Source: Pseudomonas sp. ACM7
GTDB lineage: Bacteria; Pseudomonadota; Gammaproteobacteria; Pseudomonadales; Pseudomonadaceae
NCBI RefSeq assembly: GCF_004136015.1
Contig: NZ_CP024866.1
Span: forward strand, 3,992,327 to 4,056,326
Length of the DNA stretch: 64,000 nt
Direction: 5' to 3'
Under the pieces are notes generated by a model that saw only the letters and a program-made list of their open reading frames with translations, did not search any database and was not told the DNA's origin. Both the position numbers and the translations under genes were made by a program. Below are positions 56,297-64,000 of the stretch, in pieces. Every line of letters begins with the position of its first letter. Positions within the stretch are counted from its first letter, which is position 1.

Positions 56297-57106
56297 TTAT
56301 TGAAGAACAAAGTAATCGTAGCGCATTGAAACAGTGACCTCGAACGGCTCGACCTGTTCGATGACCGACGCCCGGCGTTCGGCACTGGCGCGCCAGCCGT
56401 GGGGCGTCATGGCCAACAGGTTCGCACGGTCCTGACCCTTTTCCAGCGTCAGTTTGAACTCCAGAGTTTCGCTGTGTTGCAACGCCATGCCTTCCGGCAC
56501 CAAAGCCAAATGCTTGTCGTCGGTGTATTCACGCACTTCGTCGTACAGACGCTCGCGCAATTCCATCAGATGGCCGCTGGTCGGCCCGACTTTCATCAAG
56601 CCACCACCGGGGCTGAGCAGACGTTTGGCTTCCTCCCAATCCAGCGGGCTGAAGACACTGGCGAGAAACTGGCAGCTGCCAGAGGCCAACGGCACCCGCG
56701 CCATGCTGGCGATCAACCACGTCAGTTGCGGGTTGCGTTTGCAGGCGCGTTTGACCGCTTCCCGGGAAATATCCAGCGCGTAACCGTCGGCACTCGGCAA
56801 AGCCTCGGCGATTTGCGCGGTGTAGTAACCCTCGCCACAACCGATGTCCAGCCAGCGCTGAGGCGCGTATTGCGCCGCCAGTTCGGCCAGACGTTTGGCC
56901 ACTGGTGCGTAATGACCAGCGTTCAAAAAGTCGCGTCGGGCTTCGACCATCGCCAGGTTATCCCCAGGGTCGCGGCTGTTCTTGTGCTGCACCGGCAACA
57001 GGTTCAGGTAACCCTGACGCGCACGGTCGAAACGATGCCCGGCGGGGCAGGCCACGCCGTTGTCCACCGCGTTCAGCGGTTCGCTGCAGATCGGGCAGGC
57101 CAGCAT
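56297..57106 (-). CDS. rlmA: 23S rRNA (guanine-745-N1)-methyltransferase RlmA
   Basis: A 269-residue methyltransferase. The N-terminal zinc site is CPICSEPL...CPAGH (residues 4-23), followed by FDRARQGYLNLL and the AdoMet motif WLDIGCGEGYYTAQIA (about residues 85-100). This is the RlmA(I)/RrmA pattern; it methylates G745 of 23S rRNA. Its ATG shares one base with the dapE stop (TGATG), so the two are coupled. Confidence 0.92.
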   Translation of the reverse strand: MLACPICSEPLNAVDNGVACPAGHRFDRARQGYLNLLPVQHKNSRDPGDNLAMVEARRDFLNAGHYAPVAKRLAELAAQYAPQRWLDIGCGEGYYTAQIAEALPSADGYALDISREAVKRACKRNPQLTWLIASMARVPLASGSCQFLASVFSPLDWEEAKRLLSPGGGLMKVGPTSGHLMELRERLYDEVREYTDDKHLALVPEGMALQHSETLEFKLTLEKGQDRANLLAMTPHGWRASAERRASVIEQVEPFEVTVSMRYDYFVLQ

Positions 57107-58257
57107 CAGGCGAGCAACTTGATCAGGGTCTGGTAGTAGATTTCGGTCAGCACATCCAGGTCGGCAGCCAGCACGCGCTCGTTGACCTGGTGAATCGTCG
57201 CGTTGACCGGGCCCAGTTCAACCACCTGCGTACCCATGGTCGCAATGAAGCGCCCGTCGGAGGTGCCGCCGCTGGTGGACGCCTTGGTTTCACGACCGGT
57301 GATGTCCTTGATGCTCGACGCGACGGCATCCAGCAACGCACCCGGTTCGGTGAGGAACGGCAGGCCGGACAGCGCCCAGTCGATGTGCCAGTCCAGGCCA
57401 TGCTTGTCGAGGATGTCAGCGACGCGCTTTTGCAGGCCTTCAACGGTGGATTCGGTGGAGAAGCGGAAGTTGAACACCGCCACCAGATCACCCGGAATCA
57501 CGTTGGTCGCGCCGGTGCCGGAATTGACGTTGGAGATCTGGAAGCTGGTCGGCGGGAAGAAATCGTTGCCGTGGTCCCAATGCTCGGCGGCCAGTTCGGC
57601 CAGCGCCGGGGCGGCGAGGTGGATCGGGTTTTTCGCCAGGTGCGGATAGGCCACGTGACCCTGCACGCCGCGCACGGTCAGCTTGGCACCGAGGGAGCCG
57701 CGACGGCCATTCTTGACCACGTCACCCACTAGGGTGGTACTCGACGGTTCGCCGACGATGCACCAGTCCAGACGCTCCTTACGGGCGGCAAGGCGTTCGA
57801 TCACCGCTTTGGTGCCGTGGTGCGCCGGGCCTTCTTCGTCGCTGGTGATCAGGAAAGCGACCTTGCCCTTGTGATCCGGGTAGTCGGTGACGAAACGCTC
57901 GGCCGCCACGGTCATGGAAGCAAGGCTGCCTTTCATGTCCGCCGCGCCACGGCCGCAGAGCATGCCGTGTTCGTCGATCACCGCGTTGAACGGGTCGATC
58001 TGCCAGGCGGTGACCGGACCGGTCGGCACCACGTCGGTGTGACCGGCGAAGCACAGTACCGGACCGTCGTGTTTACCGTGGGTGGCCCAGAAGTTATCCA
58101 CATCTTCGATGCGCATCGGTTCCAGCGTGAAACCGGCATCGCCCAGGCGCTGCATCATCTGCTTCTGGCAATCGGCGTCGACCGGCGTCACGGACGGACG
58201 GCGGATCAGGTCGATGGCGAGTTGAAGGGTCGGCGAAAGGTCGGCGTGGGCCGTCAT
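57106..58257 (-). CDS. dapE: Succinyl-diaminopimelate desuccinylase
   Basis: A 383-residue di-zinc M20 hydrolase in lysine and meso-diaminopimelate synthesis. Metal and catalytic residues visible: H73 and D75 ([10 protein letters not shown]), D107 (GRGAADMKG), E141-E142 (TSDEEGPA), and a late [10 protein letters not shown]. Length is as in E. coli (375). It starts at ATG 58257; a REP pair lies upstream. Confidence 0.96.
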   Translation of the reverse strand: MTAHADLSPTLQLAIDLIRRPSVTPVDADCQKQMMQRLGDAGFTLEPMRIEDVDNFWATHGKHDGPVLCFAGHTDVVPTGPVTAWQIDPFNAVIDEHGMLCGRGAADMKGSLASMTVAAERFVTDYPDHKGKVAFLITSDEEGPAHHGTKAVIERLAARKERLDWCIVGEPSSTTLVGDVVKNGRRGSLGAKLTVRGVQGHVAYPHLAKNPIHLAAPALAELAAEHWDHGNDFFPPTSFQISNVNSGTGATNVIPGDLVAVFNFRFSTESTVEGLQKRVADILDKHGLDWHIDWALSGLPFLTEPGALLDAVASSIKDITGRETKASTSGGTSDGRFIATMGTQVVELGPVNATIHQVNERVLAADLDVLTEIYYQTLIKLLA

Positions 58258-58292
58258 GGAAAACTCCGGAAAACTTGAATATGGGCGCGGTC

Positions 58293-58387
58293 TAAATGTG
58301 GGAGCGGGCTTGCTCGCGAATGCGGTGTGTCAGTCAGCATAAAAGTTGATTGTTACACCGCATTCGCGAGCAAGCCCGCTCCCACAG
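58293..58387. repeat. REP inverted pair (GTGGGAGCG family)
   Basis: Facing REP copies with GCGGTGT...ACACCGC inner homology lie between dapE and the ndvB terminator. Confidence 0.88.
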
Positions 58388-58455
58388 GTTTTGAGTACGG
58401 TTAGAAAGACCGTATATCACGCCAAGGCCTGCAAAATGGCGGTTATCTTAAAGCA

Positions 58456-58480
58456 AAACGGCGGCCATTGGCCGCCGTTT
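58456..58480. terminator. Terminator after ndvB
   Basis: The perfect stem AAACGGCGGCC / GGCCGCCGTTT with a three-base loop provides a short T-run on either strand. It lies 17 bases past the ndvB stop. Confidence 0.75.
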
Positions 58481-58497
58481 AGTGCATCCGGAATGAT

Positions 58498-61089
58498 TTA
58501 GACCGCCGGAGCCGTCTCGCCCTCGACCGCCGGTTTCGGCAGCGAAGACAAGAACGCCATGATCAGCGCCGCCAGGTACGGCAGCGACTGCACGAGCAAC
58601 ATCGTCACCCAGAAGCGCATGTCGTTGCTCGGCAGGCCGTTCACCAGGAAAATCCCCAGTGCCGCGCTCCACAACAGCAGCATGATGAACATTTCTTCGC
58701 GAGCTTCCGAAATTGCCACCCAGAAGCCGTGGTTATCGGCGTTTTTCGGAGTGCGGAAGAACGGAATGCTGCTGGTGAAGAAGCCGTACAGCACCGCTTT
58801 GGCGATGGTGTGCGACAACGCCAACCCTGCCAATGCCGCGCAGAACGCATCCTTCAGGTTGACCCCGACCGCACGGCGGTACAGGAAGATGATCTTGCCC
58901 ACCTTGAACACGAACAGCGCCAATGGCGGGATCGCGAAAATCAACAACGGTGGATCGACCCGCTGCGGCACGATGATCATCGCCGCCGACCACAACAGGG
59001 CGCCCACGGTGAAGAAGATGTTCATGCCATCCGCCACCCACGGCAACCAGCCCGCGAGGAAGTGGTAACGCTGGCCCCGGGTCAGCTCGGTGTCCTTGCC
59101 GCGCAACAGGCTTGCGGTGTGACGCTTGATGATCTGAATCGCACCGTAAGCCCAGCGGAAACGCTGTTTCTTGAAGTCGATAAAGGTATCGGGCATCAAG
59201 CCTTTGCCGTAGCTGGTGTGGTAATAAGCCGCCGACAGGCCTTTCTCGAATACGCGCAGACCCAACTCGGCGTCTTCACAGATGCACCAGTCAGCCCAGC
59301 CCAGTTCCTCGAGCACCGAGCGCCGGGTCATGGTCATGGTGCCGTGCTGAATGATCGCGTCACGGTCGTTACGGGTGACCATGCCGATGTGGAAGAAACC
59401 TTTGTATTCCGCGTAGCAGAGCTTCTTGAAGGTGCTTTCGTTCTGGTCGCGGTAATCCTGTGGCGACTGCACCACGGCGATTTTCGGATCGGCGAAGTGC
59501 GGCACCATGTGCTTGAGCCAGTTCGGGTCGACGCAGTAGTCCGAGTCAATCACCGCAATCACTTCGGCATCCTTGGCGGTGTGCGGAATCAGATAATTCA
59601 GCGCGCCGCCCTTGAAGCCGGCCAATGGCGCGACGTGGAAGAATTTGAAGCGCGGGCCGAGGGTTTCGCAATAATCGCGCACCGGTTCCCAGACCGCCGG
59701 GTCCTTGGTGTTGTTGTCGATGATCAGGACTTCGAAGTCCGGATAGTCGAGGTTGGCCAGGGCGTTGAGGGTCTGTTTGACCATCTCCGGCGGCTCGTTG
59801 TAGCAAGGCACGTGAATCGAGACTTTCGGTCGGTAGTCCGAATCGCCGACCACCGGCAGAAATTCACGCCGACGCTTGTGGGTCCAGACCGCTTCGGCCA
59901 GTTCATGCGCCTCGGTCAGCAGCACGATAAACACCCCGAGTGCGCCAAGGGCAAGCAAGAAGCCCACCGTCAGGCTGAACCAGGTGCTGTATTGCTGGCT
60001 GTAGTCGTAACCGATCCACACCAGCACCGAACCACAGAGGAACGCGATGAAGGTCAGGAAGGTGCGGCCGCGTTGACGCAAGGCCGAGCCGTCGATCATC
60101 AGCAGGGTTAGCGACAGCAGAGCCAACACCACCGAACCGATGGCCAGCACGCGCCATTGCGGGATCGCGACGACCGGGCCTTCAAAGTTGAATTTCTGCT
60201 GGCGCGCGGCGTTGAAAACGCCCCAGTAAGCGCCCACGGAACCTTCATCACTGGCCTTCCACGGTTGGTCAAAGGCTTCGATCACGAAGTAGTTGAAGCC
60301 CTGGCGATTGAGCTTGTTGACCAAGGTCCGCAGATAAATCGCCTGGTCTGCCGGCGACGCGTCGGCGCCACCGCGCATACGACCGTTGCTCGGCCAGCCG
60401 ACTTCGGACAGCAGCAGCGGTTTTTTCGGGAACATCTTTTTCAGGTCACGGGCGCGGTCGAGTACGAACTGCCCGGACTGCTCCATCGGAACATGTTCCC
60501 AGTACGGCAGGACGTGGGCGGCGATCAGGTCGACGTGCTTGGCCAGGCTCGGGTTTTCTTCCCAGACGTGCCATTGCTCGGAGGTCGTCACCGGAACCTT
60601 CACTGCCGCTCGGACGCGATCAAGGATCACGCTCAGTTCGGCGGCGGTAATTTCCTTACGGAAGATCGCCTCGTTACCGACCACCACGCGAACCACGCTG
60701 CGGGAGGTATTGGCCAGGTCAATGGCGCGCAGGATTTCACGCTCGTTGCGTTCCAGGTCCGGGCTGATCCAGATACCCAACGTCACGCGCAAACCGAATT
60801 CTTCGGCGAGCTTGGGAATATCCCCCAGGCTGCCATCGACCGAGTAAGTGCGGATGTTGTCCGTCAGCTTGGTCATGATCTCCAGATCGCGACGCATTTC
60901 ATCGTCGGTCGGATATTGCTCTTTTTGTGGGTATTGCCCTTGCTGGAACGGCGAGTACGAAAAGCCGGAGATCTGTTCAGGCCAGTTGGGGGCGGTGACC
61001 GGGCGATTGATCAGCGCCCAGAAGCCGGTAAACAAGGCAGCGATGGCGAGCACCACGACCAGGTTGAGTCCAAATTTACGCGATGACAT
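58498..61089 (-). CDS. ndvB: Cyclic beta-glucan synthase, NdvB-like (GH17 + GT2)
   Basis: An 863-residue inner-membrane enzyme. An N-terminal anchor (9-27) is followed by a periplasmic GH17-like domain with the expected acid and nucleophile E140 (VVVGNEAI) and E229 (LLLSEVGWPS), then membrane spans (about 310-395). A GT2 glycosyltransferase follows: CYNEPPEMV, VIDSDYCVD (DxD), CEDAELG and QRFRW. Further spans close the C-terminus. This is the P. aeruginosa NdvB layout (periplasmic cyclic glucans, biofilm antibiotic tolerance), and dapE lies next door as there. Confidence 0.9.
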   Translation of the reverse strand: MSSRKFGLNLVVVLAIAALFTGFWALINRPVTAPNWPEQISGFSYSPFQQGQYPQKEQYPTDDEMRRDLEIMTKLTDNIRTYSVDGSLGDIPKLAEEFGLRVTLGIWISPDLERNEREILRAIDLANTSRSVVRVVVGNEAIFRKEITAAELSVILDRVRAAVKVPVTTSEQWHVWEENPSLAKHVDLIAAHVLPYWEHVPMEQSGQFVLDRARDLKKMFPKKPLLLSEVGWPSNGRMRGGADASPADQAIYLRTLVNKLNRQGFNYFVIEAFDQPWKASDEGSVGAYWGVFNAARQQKFNFEGPVVAIPQWRVLAIGSVVLALLSLTLLMIDGSALRQRGRTFLTFIAFLCGSVLVWIGYDYSQQYSTWFSLTVGFLLALGALGVFIVLLTEAHELAEAVWTHKRRREFLPVVGDSDYRPKVSIHVPCYNEPPEMVKQTLNALANLDYPDFEVLIIDNNTKDPAVWEPVRDYCETLGPRFKFFHVAPLAGFKGGALNYLIPHTAKDAEVIAVIDSDYCVDPNWLKHMVPHFADPKIAVVQSPQDYRDQNESTFKKLCYAEYKGFFHIGMVTRNDRDAIIQHGTMTMTRRSVLEELGWADWCICEDAELGLRVFEKGLSAAYYHTSYGKGLMPDTFIDFKKQRFRWAYGAIQIIKRHTASLLRGKDTELTRGQRYHFLAGWLPWVADGMNIFFTVGALLWSAAMIIVPQRVDPPLLIFAIPPLALFVFKVGKIIFLYRRAVGVNLKDAFCAALAGLALSHTIAKAVLYGFFTSSIPFFRTPKNADNHGFWVAISEAREEMFIMLLLWSAALGIFLVNGLPSNDMRFWVTMLLVQSLPYLAALIMAFLSSLPKPAVEGETAPAV

Positions 61090-61346
61090 AGCTTATTCAG
61101 GTTCCGGAGGCTGTGGAACGAAGGAACGGTCTGCGGCTGGCTGCTAAAGGGGCAGGGGGCGCGCATCCTACACCGGGCGTTCACTGACCGTACAGCGGAC
61201 AGGGAAATGCCGGACGTTGGGCAATCCAACTCGGTTTAAGTTCTTTCGTTGGACCTTGTAGGTTAAATCTTGGTTCTGTGTAGGCTGACTAAAGAGGTAA
61301 AGACGCCCGTTCATAGCCCAAAGATGCTCTTGGCCGCTGACGGCCC

Positions 61347-61352
61347 TATAAT
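61347..61352 (+). promoter_or_regulatory. -10 box of the tcdA promoter
   Basis: A consensus TATAAT lies 26 bases upstream of the likely tcdA start. The -35 region is poor (TTGGCC is too close), so this is tentative. Confidence 0.4.
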
Positions 61353-61378
61353 GCGCGCCGGTTTTTGGGGTAATGGTC

Positions 61379-62197
61379 ATGAGTACAGAAGATCCGCGGT
61401 TTGCAGGCATCGCCCGTTTGTATGGCATCGACGGCCTGGAGCGTTTGCGCGCGGCCCACGTGGCGATCGTCGGCGTTGGTGGCGTCGGTTCCTGGGCGGC
61501 GGAAGCCGTCGCCCGTTGTGGCGTGGGCGAGATTTCGCTGTTCGACCTGGACGACGTCTGCGTCAGCAACGCCAACCGTCAGTTGCACGCGCTGGACAGC
61601 ACCGTCGGCAAACCCAAGGTTGACGTGATGGCCGAGCGCCTGCGCGGGATCAATCCGGACTGCACCGTGCACGCTGTGGCGGATTTCGTCACCCGCGAGA
61701 CCATGGCCGAATACATCACGCCGAACATCGACTGCGTCATTGATTGCATCGACAGCGTGAATGCCAAGGCTGCGCTGATCGCCTGGTGCAAACGCCGCAA
61801 GATCCAGATCATCACCACCGGCGGCGCGGGCGGGCAGATTGATCCGACGTTGATTCAGGTTTGCGACTTGAACCGGACCTTCAATGATCCGTTGGCCTCG
61901 AAAGTGCGCTCGACCTTGCGCCGGGATTACAACTTCTCACGCACCGTGACCCGCCACTACAGCGTGCCGTGCGTGTTTTCCACCGAACAACTGCGCTACC
62001 CGAAACCGGATGGCAGCATTTGCTTGCAGAAGAGTTTTGTCGGGGATGGCGTGAAGCTGGACTGTGCCGGCGGGTTTGGTGCGGTGATGATGGTGACGGC
62101 GACGTTTGGCATGGTCGCGGCGACCAAGGCTGTGGATAAGATTGTGGCCGGGGTACGGCGCCCCGCGGATCGCATTAAACCTCAAGCTGAAACGTAA
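61379..62197 (+). CDS. tcdA: tRNA threonylcarbamoyladenosine dehydratase TcdA (CsdL)
   Basis: A 272-residue E1-like ATPase that cyclises t6A37 to ct6A37 in tRNA. Features: ATP-binding VGVGGVGSWAAEAVARCGVG (residues 28-47), LFDLDDVCVSNANRQ, VIDCIDSVNAK and GGAGGQIDPT. The ATG at 61379 is favoured because GGGG lies eight bases upstream; the ATG at 61373 is too close to it. It sits beside csdA-csdE, which form its sulfur-relay partners in E. coli, and tsaB (t6A synthesis) is in the same window. Confidence 0.93.
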   Translation: MSTEDPRFAGIARLYGIDGLERLRAAHVAIVGVGGVGSWAAEAVARCGVGEISLFDLDDVCVSNANRQLHALDSTVGKPKVDVMAERLRGINPDCTVHAVADFVTRETMAEYITPNIDCVIDCIDSVNAKAALIAWCKRRKIQIITTGGAGGQIDPTLIQVCDLNRTFNDPLASKVRSTLRRDYNFSRTVTRHYSVPCVFSTEQLRYPKPDGSICLQKSFVGDGVKLDCAGGFGAVMMVTATFGMVAATKAVDKIVAGVRRPADRIKPQAET

Positions 62198-62203
62198 ACC
62201 CGC

Positions 62204-62293
62204 GTAGGAGCTGCCGAAGGCTGCGATCTTTTGATCTTTAGCGTGACCACTGGCGCCGAAGATCAAAAGATCGCAGCCTTCGGCAGCTCCTAC
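62204..62293. repeat. REP inverted pair (GTAGGAGCTG family) overlapping the csdE stop
   Basis: Facing REP copies with perfect outer arms. The last bases of the right arm (62290-62292) supply the TAG stop of the minus-strand csdE gene. Confidence 0.88.
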
Positions 62294-62697
62294 ACGTCGC
62301 TCAGGCTCTGCATTCGCTGTAACACGGCATTAAGGCCATTACTGCGCGAAGGGGACAGTTGCCGGGAAAGCCCAAGCTGATTAAACCAATCCGGCAAATC
62401 CACTTGCTGCAGCTCAACCGCCGACAACCCGTTAACCCGCGCCAGCAGCAACGCCACCAGCCCGCGAATCAACCGCGCATCGCTGCTCGCGGCAAACTGC
62501 CAGTGACCATCCTGCAATTCACCCACCAACCACACCTGGCTTTCACAGCCATGCACGCGGTTGGCGTCGATCTTATCCACATCGCTCAATGCTGGCAGGC
62601 GCTCCCCCCATTGCATCAACAGCCGCGCCCGTTGTTCCCAGCCGGCAGCATTCTTAAAAGTCTCCAGCGCCGTGGCCGCATCGGCAGGCAAGTTCAT
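62290..62697 (-). CDS. csdE: Cysteine desulfuration protein CsdE (SufE family)
   Basis: A 135-residue sulfur acceptor. The persulfide cysteine is C51 in NRVHGCESQVWL, the SufE-family loop. The C-terminal helix (SRSNGLNAVLQRM) is typical. It overlaps csdA by four bases (ATGA), so the pair is co-translated. It accepts sulfur from CsdA. Its stop codon lies inside a REP. Confidence 0.92.
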   Translation of the reverse strand: MNLPADAATALETFKNAAGWEQRARLLMQWGERLPALSDVDKIDANRVHGCESQVWLVGELQDGHWQFAASSDARLIRGLVALLLARVNGLSAVELQQVDLPDWFNQLGLSRQLSPSRSNGLNAVLQRMQSLSDV

Positions 62698-63899
62698 CGC
62701 AACAACTCCAGCGCCTGATCCAGCGCTTCAAAAAACCGCTCCAGGTCTTCGGAATCGTTGTACAGCGCCAACGACACCCGGATCGCCCCGGCCAGTTCAA
62801 AACGCTTGAGCAATGGCATGGCGCAATGATGACCGGCGCGCACCGCGATCCCCTGTTCGGTCAGCAAATGCGCCAAATCAGAGTTATGCACACCCTCGAC
62901 GACAAAACTGGCCAGCGCCAGTTGCGGCTTGCCCAGCAATCGAATGCCGTTGCGTGCTTCAAGGCCTTTGAGCAAATAGTCATGCAACGCTGCTTCGTGG
63001 GCGGACACGGCGTCCTGATCAAGCCCGGCCAGATAATCCAGCGTTGCCCCCAGACCAATCACACCGGCAATCGGCGGCGTACCCGCCTCAAACCCCAGTG
63101 GCGCAGGGCGAAAGCGAGCGGTGTGGTAATCCGCATCCAGCACCATTTCACCGCCGAATTGCCAATGGCGCAGTTGCTCAAGCGCTTCGTTGCGTCCGAA
63201 CAGCACGCCCAGCCCATCGGGGCCATAGAGCTTGTGACTGGAAAACACATAGAAGTCGCAACCCAGCGCCTGCACATCGTGCCGGCCATGAACCACGCCT
63301 TGGGCGCCATCGACCACGGTCAGCGCGTTATGCGCCTTGGCCATCGTCAGGAGCGCGGGCAACGGCTGCCAGGCGCCGAGTACATTGGACAGCTGACTGA
63401 CTGCCAGCAAGCGGGTTCGCGGACCGATCAGCTGCGCGGCAGCATCAAGGTCAATCAAACCGTCGGCGTCCAGTGGCAGGATCACCAGCTTCAGGTCGCG
63501 ACGGTGGGCCAGTTGCTGCCATGGCAACAGATTGGCGTGATGCTCCAGGGCGCTGATGACAACTTCATCGCCGGGATTGAAAAGATGTTCCAGGCCATAA
63601 GCCAGGAGGTTCAGCGCAGACGTTGCGCCATGGGTAAAGATGATCTGCCCGCAATCGCCGGCATTGAGCCAATGGGCGACTTTGCTGCGGCTGGCCTCGA
63701 ACGCCTGGGTGGCGTGGGCGCCGGGCAGGTGTTGCGCCCGATGCACGTTGGCCGCGCCGTTGGCGTAGTAATGCGCCAGGGCATCCAGCAGGGCTTGAGG
63801 TTTTTGCGTGGTGGCGGCGTTGTCCAGATAGGTCTGGTCTTGCCGTTGCAATGCGGCGATGGCCGGAAAATCGGCGCGCCAGGGAGAGGGAATCATCAT
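62694..63899 (-). CDS. csdA: Cysteine desulfurase CsdA (class II, SufS-like)
   Basis: A 401-residue PLP enzyme releasing sulfur from cysteine as an enzyme persulfide. The PLP lysine is K223 (FSSHKLYGPDG); the catalytic cysteine is C359 (VRAGHHCAMPLL), in the short rigid loop of the SufS/CsdA class. H120 and H121 in ISALEHHANLLP stack on PLP. The start is the ATG at 63899, followed directly by a second in-frame ATG. Confidence 0.94.
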   Translation of the reverse strand: MMIPSPWRADFPAIAALQRQDQTYLDNAATTQKPQALLDALAHYYANGAANVHRAQHLPGAHATQAFEASRSKVAHWLNAGDCGQIIFTHGATSALNLLAYGLEHLFNPGDEVVISALEHHANLLPWQQLAHRRDLKLVILPLDADGLIDLDAAAQLIGPRTRLLAVSQLSNVLGAWQPLPALLTMAKAHNALTVVDGAQGVVHGRHDVQALGCDFYVFSSHKLYGPDGLGVLFGRNEALEQLRHWQFGGEMVLDADYHTARFRPAPLGFEAGTPPIAGVIGLGATLDYLAGLDQDAVSAHEAALHDYLLKGLEARNGIRLLGKPQLALASFVVEGVHNSDLAHLLTEQGIAVRAGHHCAMPLLKRFELAGAIRVSLALYNDSEDLERFFEALDQALELLR

Positions 63900-63939
63900 G
63901 TGTTGAGCCCTGTGAACTTGGGCGGGTGTACACCGGACC

Positions 63940-64000
63940 TTGTGGGAGCGAGCTTGCTCGCGATGGCGTCCGTCAGGGCGCCAAAAAGCATCGCGAGCAA
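63940..64000. repeat. REP inverted pair, cut by the window edge
   Basis: A full REP copy (GTGGGAGCGAGCTTGCTCGC) and the beginning of its mirror (ATCGCGAGCAA) lie upstream of csdA and run to the end of the window. Confidence 0.8.

Overview
The window is a chromosomal segment of a Pseudomonas of the fluorescens group. Evidence: GC-rich coding sequence, two abundant families of intergenic REP palindromes, and gene order recalled from P. aeruginosa. One block (wspA-wspR, prfB, lysS ... lptF, ppc, adk, tsaB, rsmJ, mexL-mexJ-mexK, plsB) follows the PA3708-PA3673 order; another (cold-shock gene, small protein, rlmA, dapE, ndvB) follows PA1159-PA1163. These synteny statements come from memory, not a search.

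Layout. 1-298 is the 3' end of a group II intron abutting a REP pair. opgD (386-2011, minus) is next. 2358-5756 is an accessory stretch: two small hypothetical genes, a BRO-N antirepressor-like gene with a structured leader resembling the phage P1/P7 C4 antisense-RNA module (minus), and divergently an RloA/RloB (AbiL-type) anti-phage pair whose rloB is frameshifted. 5765-15812 (minus) is a ydcSTUV-like ABC transporter set with two gamma-aminobutyraldehyde dehydrogenase paralogues, an APC permease and a LysR regulator, probably for polyamine/GABA-type compounds. 15999-16733 is a DUF533 gene.

16888-25335 is the complete wsp surface-sensing operon ending in the diguanylate cyclase WspR. prfB (with its programmed +1 frameshift) and lysS follow, then a TetR gene, a lipoprotein, a QEGLA-motif/MATCAP-like protein, a lipoprotein hydrolase and a small membrane protein. 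lptF and its DUF4398 partner (minus) lie behind an AlgU-type promoter. 34492-35524 has no gene: it holds a 750-bp imperfect inverted repeat around a GCTGTG microsatellite. ppc, adk and tsaB follow, then small conserved genes, rsmJ, and the mexL / mexJ-mexK efflux locus.

49461-50807 is a Fic AMP-transferase with its own inhibitory motif. Then come a DUF4197 protein, two YbaY/YscW-like proteins, plsB, a cold-shock protein, rlmA, dapE, the glucan synthase ndvB, tcdA, and the csdA-csdE sulfur-transfer pair. The regulatory element at 3414-3702 and the broken defence pair beside it are the least ordinary part of the window.
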